Origin: Bacteroidales bacterium | GTDB lineage: Bacteria; Bacteroidota; Bacteroidia; Bacteroidales; F082 | DNA length: 64,000 nucleotides | Direction of reading: 5' to 3' | Assembly (NCBI GenBank): GCA_017427985.1 | Contig: JAFRRS010000018.1 | Location: forward strand, 1 to 64,000 | Shown here: positions 51,513 through 59,839 of the stretch, one piece after another | How the letters are laid out: the number at the start of each line of letters is the position of its first letter | Position numbering within the stretch: position 1 is the stretch's first letter | Notes under the pieces: model-generated | What the model was told of the DNA's origin: nothing | Database searches by the model: none | The model's input: the letters and a program-made list of their open reading frames with translations, nothing else | Position numbers and translations under genes: made by a program

Positions 51513-53141
51513 CTATTTCTTGATGACGAACTTCTGTGATGTGGATTCTCCGTTGGTTTTCTTGATATTCACGAAATAAATGCCATTCTCAAATGCCGAA
51601 ACGTCGATTCTGAGACCGTTGGCGACACCAGAATTTGTATAAACATTCTGTCCGAGAGAATTGTATATCTCCACCTGGCTGATATCCTCGCCATCGATGT
51701 TCAGAATGTCAGAAACAGGGTTAGGATAAGCCACAATAGTTTCTGCGAAAGCGTCTCCAACACCATCAGTATGCAAGTCAATCTCAACAGAATAGTTGTA
51801 TTTGAACGTGTTTATTGTCTGGCTAAACTGCATGACTGTATTATTCTGCGAATCTGTAACTTTGGCGAAGCCAGTACCGCTACCAGTGCCATTTGGATTG
51901 ATAACACTAATTTTATAGCAGCCGTCCGATGGCAAATCGACGGTAAACTGGTAGGCATGGTTCGTCTGGTCGAAATGCTGTTCCCTCACAATCTCATTCG
52001 TTGTCATGTTTGTTATCACAATGTAAAACATATCATACGCATTTGAAGGTGATTTTACAGCGAATTTCAGAACGCCTTCGTATGTGTCGGCATTTTGAAT
52101 ATTTACTGAATAATAGTTGTCGAACGGATAAGCATCGTCATTTCCGTTAACCTTTTTAATATTGAAATTCAATTTGTTAGCATTCTGAATATCAAATTCA
52201 GGCATCATGATATCGACTGTTTCACCCGCTGAAATGCCACCTTCCCACATGTAATTTGAAAGTACATTCCCTTGGTTGTCTGTCACTTCAATCTCAAGAT
52301 TATCAACGTGTTCAGAACCGAATGACTTGACTGTCAGAGTCGGTTCGACAAGACCAGAGCAGTTTTTAGTCACAATTGTCGACAAGCTGCGGAGAGCCAC
52401 GTCGTATTGGGTGTTTTCAGGTTCCATTGAAATTCTTACAGCTTGGAACACTTCTTTTGTCGTTGAGCTCTGAACCCAAGCCACGAGGTGCATGTTTTCC
52501 TTTGGAAATCCTGCCATGTCGAATGTTTCAGTCACTATTGCTGACTGACCGGAAAACACTGTTCCGTTCTGTGTCGGGATGAAATCACGGGTCACGGCGT
52601 TGAGTTCGCTCATGCCCTGCCATGACTTCTGGATATGCGATTCTGTCAAGGCAATCATGACTTTCAGGTTGGCGGCATTGCATTCACCGACTTTCTCAAC
52701 CATTGCTGTCACCTGGCATGTCGAGCCTTCGACAAATGAATACGACAAATCGATTGTGAACGGACTTGACACCGAAATCCTGTTGTTGTAATAGTTGATG
52801 TAACTATTGTAATTCGACTGGCTTGCGTTGCCGCCGCCGGAGACTCCTGTGATGCCGTCAGCCTTCAGTGTCGGGTAAGATGTGATACCGTAGAAATTGG
52901 CTCTTGCGTTGGTTTCGTTGGTATAGAAATCCTGTGTCGAGAAGGCGCTCGTGTGCACCGCCACCGGCGCGATTGCAAGACCTTCGTCCATCATCTGGTT
53001 TATAGCGTTTGCCGCAGCAGGGCAATACGGGCAGTTTACCCCTGTGAAAATTTCAAATAAAACGCATTCACGTGCCACGTTTTGTGCTGATAATGAGCCG
53101 AGTAACATCAAGGCTACGATTGTAAGTAATGACTTTTTCAT
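51513..53141 (-). CDS. secreted Omp28-like thioredoxin-fold protein with type IX sorting domain
   Basis: The 542-residue protein has a signal peptide (MKKSLLTIVALMLLGSLSAQ). A thioredoxin-like domain follows, with C37 and C40 in VNCPYCPAA and the cis-proline-like SYPTLK. The middle part (about 150-440) is beta-rich and fits the Omp28 group. The last ~75 residues are a type IX sorting domain: YPNPVSDILNI, SLGQNVYTNSG, FENGIYFVNIKK and the final SQKFVIKK. It would be exported by Sec, then through the outer membrane and anchored at the surface. A redox or binding role is inferred from CPYC. Confidence 0.9.
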   Translation of the reverse strand: MKKSLLTIVALMLLGSLSAQNVARECVLFEIFTGVNCPYCPAAANAINQMMDEGLAIAPVAVHTSAFSTQDFYTNETNARANFYGITSYPTLKADGITGVSGGGNASQSNYNSYINYYNNRISVSSPFTIDLSYSFVEGSTCQVTAMVEKVGECNAANLKVMIALTESHIQKSWQGMSELNAVTRDFIPTQNGTVFSGQSAIVTETFDMAGFPKENMHLVAWVQSSTTKEVFQAVRISMEPENTQYDVALRSLSTIVTKNCSGLVEPTLTVKSFGSEHVDNLEIEVTDNQGNVLSNYMWEGGISAGETVDIMMPEFDIQNANKLNFNIKKVNGNDDAYPFDNYYSVNIQNADTYEGVLKFAVKSPSNAYDMFYIVITNMTTNEIVREQHFDQTNHAYQFTVDLPSDGCYKISVINPNGTGSGTGFAKVTDSQNNTVMQFSQTINTFKYNYSVEIDLHTDGVGDAFAETIVAYPNPVSDILNIDGEDISQVEIYNSLGQNVYTNSGVANGLRIDVSAFENGIYFVNIKKTNGESTSQKFVIKK

Positions 53142-53187
53142 AATTCTATTCTTTCTTAATTTTAAATATTCGCAATTTTTTTCATGG

Positions 53188-53195
53188 CAAAATTA
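53188..53195 (-). promoter_or_regulatory. -7 promoter box for the type IX cargo gene and mpl
   Basis: TAATTTTG on the minus strand, 46 bases before the ATG at 53141. Confidence 0.6.
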
Positions 53196-53231
53196 CAAAT
53201 TTTTTTGCATTTTTGCATTAATTTTTAAAAT

Positions 53232-54173
53232 ATGATATTAGATAACAGTCTCATCAAGCATTTCAGCGATTATCTGCGCCTCGAGTTGTCGTTGTCGGAC
53301 AACACAATTTCAGCGTATTGCCATGATATTGAGATGTTTATGGAGCATCTTGAAGACGAAAAACATTCGCTTTCGATATCTGATATCACTCATGAAGATA
53401 TTGAAAATTTTTTTGCGAAACTATATGATTTTGGCATCAGTGCGTCGTCACAGGCTCGTATATTGTCGGGATTGAAGAGTTTTTACAGATACCTCATACA
53501 GGAAAAGGTGTGCGAGGAAGACCCGACGCAGCTCGTCAGCTTCCCGACCATCGGGCGGCACATCCCTGAAGTCCTCACCTACGAGGAAATCGTCAGCATG
53601 CTCGACACCATTGATTTGAGCCAGCAATTCGGACACCGCAACAAGGCTATTATCGAGGTGATGTACGGCTGCGGACTTCGCGTTTCAGAAGTTATTTCAT
53701 TGAATATCAGCAATATATATATCAAAGACGAGTTCATAAAAGTCATTGGCAAAGGCGACAAGGAAAGGCTCATCCCAATTGGCAAAAAAACGCTGAAGGA
53801 GCTGATGCTTTACATCAAAGGCGAGCGTCTGCACCAGGACATCAAGCCTAAGTTTTCAGACAAAGTTTTTATCAGCGCGAGAGGCACGAGCCTGACACGC
53901 CAGAGTGTGTTTTTGCTGATAAAAAGCCTAGCTGAAAAGGCGGGGATCAAGAAGACGATAAGCCCGCACACATTGCGTCATTCCTTTGCCACGCATCTCC
54001 TCGAAGGCGGTGCCGACTTGCGTGCCGTCCAGCAGATGCTCGGACATTCAAGTATCTCAACCACAGAGATTTACACTCACATTTCAGATGAATATCTGCG
54101 TCAGGTGATACTGCAGTTTCATCCGCGCTGGCACTCCCAGAACACCTCAACCAACTTGTTGTCGTCGAAGTAG
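53232..54173 (+). CDS. xerD: site-specific tyrosine recombinase XerD
   Basis: XerD resolves chromosome dimers at dif during division. The 313-residue protein has the SAM-like N-terminal domain (LELSLSDNTISAYCHDIEMF) and the catalytic residues in YGCGLRVSEVI, IGKGDKERLIPIG, SPHTLRHSFATHLLEGGAD, LGHSSISTTEIYTH. The YLRQVILQFHPR ending is typical of XerD. It differs from the smaller recombinase at 211. The gene starts 91 bases after the divergent cargo gene and its last 55 bases overlap the convergent hypothetical gene. Confidence 0.93.
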   Translation: MILDNSLIKHFSDYLRLELSLSDNTISAYCHDIEMFMEHLEDEKHSLSISDITHEDIENFFAKLYDFGISASSQARILSGLKSFYRYLIQEKVCEEDPTQLVSFPTIGRHIPEVLTYEEIVSMLDTIDLSQQFGHRNKAIIEVMYGCGLRVSEVISLNISNIYIKDEFIKVIGKGDKERLIPIGKKTLKELMLYIKGERLHQDIKPKFSDKVFISARGTSLTRQSVFLLIKSLAEKAGIKKTISPHTLRHSFATHLLEGGADLRAVQQMLGHSSISTTEIYTHISDEYLRQVILQFHPRWHSQNTSTNLLSSK

Positions 54174-54550
54174 AAATCCAGATTCAGCTCATCGTAAGAT
54201 ACGCAGTCGCCGTCTTCCATGTCTTCGATAAAATCTTCGTAGCCGTTCTGTTTCATCAGCTCTATGACCTCTTCTTTGTTGAGGTCGAAGACTTTCATTC
54301 CGAAAAGCACGCTGTTTTCATTGACGGTGTAAAAATTCGTCAGCTTCAGCTCCGTGTCACCCTCGAAATACATCGAAAGGTCAAAGTCATCATAATCAAG
54401 CACAATGATATGATTCCCATCCTCGTAAGCCGACTCGATTTCCTCCTGGTTGGAAGGTTGACCCAATGATTTTACGACGTCGTCGATAGGCAGACCAAAC
54501 TGGAAGTCGCCGTATCCTTTTAATGGTTCAATAGTGTAGTTTTCAATCAT
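54119..54550 (-). CDS. hypothetical acidic protein
   Basis: The 143-residue protein is rich in Asp and Glu and has no signal peptide or membrane helix. It contains PLKGYGDFQFGLPIDDVVKSLGQP near the N-terminus, a pattern like the small proteins that assess a ligand through an alpha/beta fold (SmpA/YxeA-type GxP...GxP), but no family was recognised with certainty. It overlaps the 3' end of xerD by 55 bases on the opposite strand and lies 15 bases downstream of the lolE-like gene, with which it is probably cotranscribed. Confidence 0.65.
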   Translation of the reverse strand: MIENYTIEPLKGYGDFQFGLPIDDVVKSLGQPSNQEEIESAYEDGNHIIVLDYDDFDLSMYFEGDTELKLTNFYTVNENSVLFGMKVFDLNKEEVIELMKQNGYEDFIEDMEDGDCVSYDELNLDFYFDDNKLVEVFWECQRG

Positions 54551-54565
54551 GTTATCTAATTTTAA

Positions 54566-55786
54566 TTATTCGAATCTTATTGATTTTGAAGGTCTTATAT
54601 TGTTTATAAGCATTGTCGGGAGAAGCATCATAGCAATCCAGAGCAGCATAGTGCCGGCGTTAAGCGCCAAAATGTACCAGACATTCATCTCAATAGGCAC
54701 TGCCGAAAGGTAATATGATTCCGGCGACAGCGACACGAGACCAGTGTATTTCTGCAGGAGACAAATACCGATTCCGAAGACATTGCCGATAAGCATACCT
54801 ATTAATAATATTTTGACAGAGCGTTTCAGGAAAATGCTTCTGATGAGTCCGTTGCTCGCTCCCATCGACTTCAAAAGCCCGATTGTGGAAGTCTTTTCAA
54901 GTATGATTATCAACAACATACTTATTATCGTGATACCCGCAACGAGAAGCATCAGCACGATGATTATCACCACATTCATATCCTGAAGCTCCAGCCAGTC
55001 GAAAATCTGCGGATAGCTGTCCATGGCGGTGTAAGAAACCAGTTCCGTCGGGATGCTATAATAAATCGCATGGTTGTATTCGGTGATTCTCTTCTCGTTG
55101 TCAACCCAAATCTCCAGATGACCTATCTCATTGTTATTCCATCCGTTAAGTCTTCTGATCTGGTTCAGGTCACAATAAACGAAACGCTCGTCGCACTCAT
55201 GCAGTCCCGTTTCATAAATTCCTTTTACGTTGAACTTCCTGCCTCTCGCCTTCATATCTTTGTCAACAAACCAGATTCTCACCGGGTCGCCGACTTGCAG
55301 ATTCATTTTTTGTGAAATGATTTTTGAAATCACAACATCGTTAGAGCGTTCATTTTCAAGGTATTGCGGTATTTCTCCATCAATAAGATATGAATTGATG
55401 TAATCCCAGTTGTAGTCAGCATCGACGCCTTTGAGCACCACCGCCTGAATTTCGTCGTCGGTCTTGATGATGCCTGCCTTGTTGGCTGTTTTGTGCATCG
55501 AGGTGATGAATTGCTTGTCCAGACGAGCCGTCAAAACGCTGTCAAGGACAAACGGAGCTTCTTCTATCGACTCATTCTGGTTTAGAGCCTGCACATGAAT
55601 CGGGGCGACGAAACCAACGACTTTGTCTTTAATCTGATTCTTGAAACCGACGACTATCGCTATGGAAATCAACATGATAGCAATGCCGAGGGCGACACTT
55701 GCCACGGCAATGCGCATAACCGTCGAGGAAAGGTTCTCTTTCGACAACGAAAAAATTCTTTTGGATATGAATGTCGCCGCGTTCAT
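54566..55786 (-). CDS. FtsX/LolE-family ABC transporter permease
   Basis: The 406-residue inner-membrane protein has the MacB/FtsX layout: one N-terminal helix (about 25-50), a large periplasmic domain (about 50-255) and three C-terminal helices (near 260-400). The segment ISKRIFSLSKENLSSTVMRI and the block TIGLLKSMGASNGLIRSIFL are typical of lipoprotein-releasing permeases (LolC/LolE). It probably moves lipoproteins toward the outer membrane with an ATPase encoded elsewhere. The ATG at 55786 is used because a -7 box at 55803-55810 lies behind it and the longer frame has no family match. Confidence 0.86.
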   Translation of the reverse strand: MNAATFISKRIFSLSKENLSSTVMRIAVASVALGIAIMLISIAIVVGFKNQIKDKVVGFVAPIHVQALNQNESIEEAPFVLDSVLTARLDKQFITSMHKTANKAGIIKTDDEIQAVVLKGVDADYNWDYINSYLIDGEIPQYLENERSNDVVISKIISQKMNLQVGDPVRIWFVDKDMKARGRKFNVKGIYETGLHECDERFVYCDLNQIRRLNGWNNNEIGHLEIWVDNEKRITEYNHAIYYSIPTELVSYTAMDSYPQIFDWLELQDMNVVIIIVLMLLVAGITIISMLLIIILEKTSTIGLLKSMGASNGLIRSIFLKRSVKILLIGMLIGNVFGIGICLLQKYTGLVSLSPESYYLSAVPIEMNVWYILALNAGTMLLWIAMMLLPTMLINNIRPSKSIRFE

Positions 55787-55802
55787 ATTTTTCTTATCAT
55801 TG

Positions 55803-55810
55803 CAAAAATA
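55803..55810 (-). promoter_or_regulatory. -7 promoter box for the lolE-like gene
   Basis: TATTTTTG on the minus strand, 16 bases before the ATG at 55786. The divergent namZ start is at 55825, so both signals fit in 38 bases. Confidence 0.55.
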
Positions 55811-55824
55811 AAAAATTATTGGAT

Positions 55825-56946
55825 ATGACAAAAAGAATTTTGGTTTTATTTCTGACCGCGTTATATATATCATTGAATATCAATGCACAAGACTCAAAAA
55901 ATTTAAAACTTCTTGATGCAAGGGACGCCATTGTCGGCGCGTCAAGACTGGAAATGTACCTTCCTTTGTTGGAAAACAAGAACGTGGGCGTTGTAGGAAA
56001 CCACACAAGCATCATCGGAAACGGCATCCATATCATTGACACTCTACTGACTTACGACGTGAATATTGTAAGGATTTTCAGTCCAGAGCACGGTTTTAGA
56101 GGCACTGCTGCCGAAGGTGCATTTATCGATTCCGGAGTCGATGAGAAGACGGGCATCCCGATTGTCTCGCTTTACGGAAAGAACAAAAAACCGACCGCGG
56201 AGCAGTTGCAAGGCATTGATATTCTGCTGTTTGACCTTCAAGATGTCGGATGCCGCTTCTACACATACATCTCAACGATGACATACGTGATGGAAGCAGC
56301 CGCCGAAAACAACATCCCTGTAATCGTCCTCGACCGCCCTAATCCGAACGGATTTTACGTCGATGGACCAGTTCTTGAACCAGAAAACACTTCGTTTGTC
56401 GGGATGCATTGTGTTCCAATCGTTTACGGCTTGACAATAGGCGAATACGCCAATATGGTCAACGGCGAGAGATGGCTCAAAGACAGCATACAATGCAACC
56501 TTACAGTAATTCCGCTCGGAAACTACGACAGGAGTGCCATTTACAAGCTGCCTGTGAAGCCGTCGCCGAACCTCCCGAACTGGGAGTCGGTCTACCTCTA
56601 CCCTTCCCTTTGCCTGTTTGAAGGCACTGACTTGGGTGTCGGACGCCGAACAAAGCAGCCGTTTCAGATTTACACACATCCACAGCTTGACACGGTGAAC
56701 CTTGTGGAATACGCACATAGTTTTGAAAACAACGAGAAAAAACTGAACCTTTCGTGGATTCTCGAAGCGAGAAAACAGCTGAAGGACGACGAGAAATTCT
56801 TCAACAACTATTTCATAAAACTGGTTGGAGTCGGCGACATGCAACAAAAAATCGATTCCGGCATGACCGAGGATGAGATTCGTTCATCGTGGCAGACCGG
56901 AATCGACAACTATCTGAAAATCAGAGAGAAATATCTGATTTATTAG
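55825..56946 (+). CDS. namZ: exo-beta-N-acetylmuramidase NamZ (DUF1343)
   Basis: NamZ removes MurNAc from the end of peptidoglycan fragments in cell-wall recycling. The 373-residue protein has a signal peptide (MTKRILVLFLTALYISLNINAQ) and the DUF1343 motifs: VGNHTSIIG, FSPEHGFRGTAAEGA, LLFDLQDVGCRFYTYISTM, VLDRPNPNG and FEGTDLGVGRRTKQPFQ, with the putative catalytic glutamate in FEGTDL or PEHG. It acts in the periplasm. The ATG at 55825 opens the signal peptide. It converges on the aminotransferase gene with a four-base overlap. Confidence 0.93.
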   Translation: MTKRILVLFLTALYISLNINAQDSKNLKLLDARDAIVGASRLEMYLPLLENKNVGVVGNHTSIIGNGIHIIDTLLTYDVNIVRIFSPEHGFRGTAAEGAFIDSGVDEKTGIPIVSLYGKNKKPTAEQLQGIDILLFDLQDVGCRFYTYISTMTYVMEAAAENNIPVIVLDRPNPNGFYVDGPVLEPENTSFVGMHCVPIVYGLTIGEYANMVNGERWLKDSIQCNLTVIPLGNYDRSAIYKLPVKPSPNLPNWESVYLYPSLCLFEGTDLGVGRRTKQPFQIYTHPQLDTVNLVEYAHSFENNEKKLNLSWILEARKQLKDDEKFFNNYFIKLVGVGDMQQKIDSGMTEDEIRSSWQTGIDNYLKIREKYLIY

Positions 56947-58145
56947 TAATTTCTCTTACCTGGATAAACTTCGAGAGCTTTTCCGAGAATCATCATTGCG
57001 TCTTTGAGGTCGTCGCAGTTGAGGCAGTAGCTGAGGCGCACTTCCTGACGGCCGAGACCGATTGTCGAGTAGAAACCGCTTGCAGGTGCGAGCATCACTG
57101 TCTTTCCCTCATAGTTGAAGTCGGTGAGCATCCACTTGCAGAACTTGTCGGAATCATCGATTGGAAGATGTGCGACGATGTAGAAAGCGCCTTTTGGCAC
57201 CGGGCAGAACGCGCCTGGAATCTTGTTGATGCCTTCCACGCACACGTCACGACGTTTGACATACTCGGCGACGATAGCGTCGAAATATGACAACGGGGTG
57301 TCGAGAGCTGCCTCGCCAGCCACCTGTCCGTATGTAGGAGGCGACAGACGTGCCTGAGCGAACTTCATTGCCGTAGAGATGACTTCGCGGTTACGTGTCA
57401 CCATACGGCCAACACGAATACCACAAGCGCTGAAACGCTTTGACACTGAGTCGATTAAGATGACGTTATCGTCAACGCCCTTGAGACTCATTGCCGAATA
57501 ATGTTTCGAGCCGTCGTAGCAGAACTCGCGGTAGACCTCATCAGAAATGAGATAAAGGTCATATTTCAGGATAATCTGGCGCAGACGCTCCATCTCCTCT
57601 TCCGAATAGAGATAACCTGTTGGGTTGTTAGGGTTGCAGATGAGGATGGCCTTTGTATGTTCGGTGATAGCCTTCTCAAAGTCCTCGATTGGAGGAAGGG
57701 CGAAGCCGTTGCTAATCTCAGAATATATTGGGCGGACGCGCACTCCAGCGGTCTGTGCGAAGCCGTTATAGTTCGCGTAGAACGGTTCTGGGATGACAAT
57801 CTCATCGTCCGGGTCCATGATGGTCTGGAAAGCGATTGAAAGAGCCTCTGAAGCGCCGTTCGTCACGATGATATCATCCGGTGTGACGTGGATGTTCAGT
57901 CTGTCATAGTATTCGCAGAGTTTCTTCCTGTATGAAAGAGTACCGGCGGAATGGGTATATTTGATGACTTTCTCGTCATAATTCTTGACAGCTTCGAGAG
58001 CGTAAGGAGTTGTCGCAATGTCTGGCTGACCAATATTGAGGTGATAGACGTGAATACCTCTTGATTTTGCTTCGTCGGCGAAAGGCACGAGCTTTCTGAT
58101 TGGCGAAGCCGGCATGAATTGACCTTTTTTAGAAATTTTTGGCAT
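56943..58145 (-). CDS. pyridoxal-phosphate aminotransferase, class I/II
   Basis: The 400-residue enzyme belongs to the aspartate-aminotransferase fold family. It shows LNIGQPDIATTP near 37-48, NGASEALSIAFQ, ICNPNNPTGYLYSEEE, SDEVYREFCYDG, and the PLP lysine in DSVSKRFSACGIRVG near 238-252. The YREF and SKRFSACG versions are typical of a Bacteroidota branch usually called aspartate or branched-chain aminotransferase-like. The exact substrate cannot be set. It lies 18 bases downstream of the DUF1573 gene. Cytosolic. Confidence 0.9.
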   Translation of the reverse strand: MPKISKKGQFMPASPIRKLVPFADEAKSRGIHVYHLNIGQPDIATTPYALEAVKNYDEKVIKYTHSAGTLSYRKKLCEYYDRLNIHVTPDDIIVTNGASEALSIAFQTIMDPDDEIVIPEPFYANYNGFAQTAGVRVRPIYSEISNGFALPPIEDFEKAITEHTKAILICNPNNPTGYLYSEEEMERLRQIILKYDLYLISDEVYREFCYDGSKHYSAMSLKGVDDNVILIDSVSKRFSACGIRVGRMVTRNREVISTAMKFAQARLSPPTYGQVAGEAALDTPLSYFDAIVAEYVKRRDVCVEGINKIPGAFCPVPKGAFYIVAHLPIDDSDKFCKWMLTDFNYEGKTVMLAPASGFYSTIGLGRQEVRLSYCLNCDDLKDAMMILGKALEVYPGKRNY

Positions 58146-58163
58146 AAGAAGATATTTATAGGA

Positions 58164-58628
58164 TTAATTACTCTTATTTACAGGGCTGCCTATTGACTCC
58201 ATTTTCATCGGGGCTGCGTCGGTAGGCTGTTGCAGGACTGTGCCTTTGATATGCAGTTTTATTTCCTTGTTAACCAACGCGTTAGAGAAGATTGTGACAT
58301 ATTTGTTGAAGCTTCCCGGGCGGTCGGTGTTCTTGTAAGTCACCTTGATGACATTGGATTCGCCTGGGAGTATTGGCTGTTTAGGCCATTCAGGCACTGT
58401 GCATCCGCATGATGACTTAGGTTGTGAAAGGATAAGCGGTTCGTTGCCGGTATTGACAAACACGAACTCGTATGAGCCGTTGCCTTTGAACTGGATGTTG
58501 CCGAAGTCGTGGTTTGTCTCTTTAAAAGTGATTTCTGGACCGTTTTGTTTTTCAACTGTTTCGCTTTGGGCGAAAGAGGCGGTGCACATGAGGAGCAGAG
58601 CGCCGATCAACACAAATAGTTTTTTCAT
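58164..58628 (-). CDS. DUF1573 secreted protein
   Basis: The 154-residue protein has a signal peptide (MKKLFVLIGALLLMCTASFAQ) and one DUF1573 domain, an Ig-like beta fold: TNHDFGNIQFKGNGSYEFVF, EPLILSQPKSSCGCTVPEWP, VIKVTYKNTDRPGSFNKYVT. The SSCGCTVP motif with its two cysteines is the family hallmark. The function is unknown; it is likely periplasmic. The ATG at 58628 opens the signal peptide; another ATG lies three codons before. It is the first gene before the aminotransferase. Confidence 0.9.
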   Translation of the reverse strand: MKKLFVLIGALLLMCTASFAQSETVEKQNGPEITFKETNHDFGNIQFKGNGSYEFVFVNTGNEPLILSQPKSSCGCTVPEWPKQPILPGESNVIKVTYKNTDRPGSFNKYVTIFSNALVNKEIKLHIKGTVLQQPTDAAPMKMESIGSPVNKSN

Positions 58629-58658
58629 ATAGAGCATTTTTACAATATTTTCAACCTA

Positions 58659-58666
58659 CAAAAATA
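58659..58666 (-). promoter_or_regulatory. -7 promoter box for the DUF1573 gene
   Basis: TATTTTTG on the minus strand, 30 bases before the ATG at 58628. Confidence 0.55.
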
Positions 58667-58746
58667 CAAATATTTCTAATATGTAATAAGAAAAATAAAT
58701 TTTATAAAAAAATGAAAAAAATTGTCGGGGATATAAAAAAAAGGTG

Positions 58747-58754
58747 TACTTTTG
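58747..58754 (+). promoter_or_regulatory. -7 promoter box for tRNA-Met
   Basis: TACTTTTG, with TTG at 58722-58724 upstream at a spacing of 22 bases. It lies 12 bases before the mature tRNA. Confidence 0.65.
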
Positions 58755-58766
58755 CACCCTGAAAAC

Positions 58767-58840
58767 GGCGGGGTAGCTCAGTTGGTTAGAGCGTCGGATT
58801 CATAACCCGGAGGTCTCGAGTTCAATTCTCGATCCCGCTA
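58767..58840 (+). tRNA. tRNA-Met (CAT anticodon), elongator-like
   Basis: The 74-base cloverleaf has acceptor stem GGCGGGG/TCCCGCT (two G-U pairs), D stem GCTC/GAGC, anticodon loop TTCATAA and T stem TCGAG/CTCGA around TTCAATT. The anticodon CAT reads AUG. The elongator form is favoured by the ordinary first pair and lack of the GGG/CCC initiator stem; a lysidine-modified tRNA-Ile2 cannot be excluded from the anticodon alone. The anticodon stem ends in an A-C mismatch next to the loop. CCA is not encoded (ACAC follows), so it needs the CCA enzyme encoded at 5897-7366. Confidence 0.93.
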
Positions 58841-58856
58841 CACGGACAAGTAAATG

Positions 58857-58889
58857 AAAATCAGCGAGTTAAGCTCGCTGATTTTTTTA
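58857..58889. terminator. terminator after tRNA-Met, possibly used from both sides
   Basis: Stem ATCAGCGAG / CTCGCTGAT (58860-58868 with 58874-58882), five-base loop, then seven T residues. On the minus strand the A run on the other side gives T residues as well, so it can also end the transketolase transcript whose stop codon overlaps it. Confidence 0.8.
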
Positions 58890-59837
58890 TTTTCTTGAAA
58901 CCACTTTCTTTACTGCCTCCACTATATCTGGTGTGTCCAAATGATAGTGTTTCAGCAGTTCATCTGGAGTGCCGCTCTGACCGAAGACGTCGTCGACGGC
59001 AACCATCTCGATTGGTTTTGGATTATTCAACGCCAAAACCTGAGCGATGCTGTCGCCGAGACCGCCGTTGCGCATGTGCTCTTCTGCTGTGACAACACAA
59101 CCTGTCTTTGCCACCGACTTCAACACTGCCTCGACATCCAACGGCTTGATAGTGTGGATGTTGATAAGCTCCGCATTGATGCCCATCTCCTTCAAAATCG
59201 GGAGGGCTTCAATGGCTTTCCATACGAGATGACCGCAGGCGAAAATCGAGACATCGGTACCTTCCTGAATCATCTGGGCCTTACCTATTATAAATGGCTC
59301 GTCGGCTGGAGTGAAGTTTGCCACCTTCGGACGACCGAAACGCAGATAGACGGGACCGTTATGCTCGGCAGCAGCGATGGTCGCAGCCTTAGTCTGGTTG
59401 TAGTCGCAAGGAACCAAAACCGTCATGTTCGGCAACATCTTCATCATGCCAACGTCTTCGAGTGTCTGGTGTGTCGCGCCGTCTTCACCCAATGTCACGC
59501 CAGCGTGTGATGCGGCGATTTTCACGTTTTTGTTGGAATATGCCACCACCATGCGAATCTGGTCGTAGATGCGCGCCGATGAGAAGTTGGCGAATGTTCC
59601 GGTGAACGGGATGTAGCCGCCAATTGCCAATCCTGCCGCGATTCCGACCATGTTGGCTTCAGCAATGCCGACCTGGAAGAATCTCTCAGGGAATGCCTTG
59701 GCAAAATCGCCCATCTTCAGCGAGCCCGTGAGGTCAGCGGTAAGGCCGACGACTTTAGGGTTGCGCTTGCCGGCTTCGAGCAAACCATCGCCGAAGCCGC
59801 TTCTTGTATCTTTGTAGTTTTGAACTTCTATTTTCAT
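58887..59837 (-). CDS. transketolase, C-terminal subunit
   Basis: The 316-residue protein covers the pyrimidine-binding and C-terminal domains of transketolase, which moves two-carbon units between sugar phosphates. It has RFFQVGIAEANMVGIAAGLA (with the catalytic glutamate), SHAGVTLGEDGATHQTLEDV, VLVPCDYNQTK and AEEHMRNGGLGD. With the N-terminal half encoded just upstream it forms the split enzyme common in anaerobes. The ATG at 59837 is used, since the longer frame starts with TTG; it follows the N-terminal gene by two bases. Confidence 0.93.
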   Translation of the reverse strand: MKIEVQNYKDTRSGFGDGLLEAGKRNPKVVGLTADLTGSLKMGDFAKAFPERFFQVGIAEANMVGIAAGLAIGGYIPFTGTFANFSSARIYDQIRMVVAYSNKNVKIAASHAGVTLGEDGATHQTLEDVGMMKMLPNMTVLVPCDYNQTKAATIAAAEHNGPVYLRFGRPKVANFTPADEPFIIGKAQMIQEGTDVSIFACGHLVWKAIEALPILKEMGINAELINIHTIKPLDVEAVLKSVAKTGCVVTAEEHMRNGGLGDSIAQVLALNNPKPIEMVAVDDVFGQSGTPDELLKHYHLDTPDIVEAVKKVVSRK

Positions 59838-59839
59838 GA

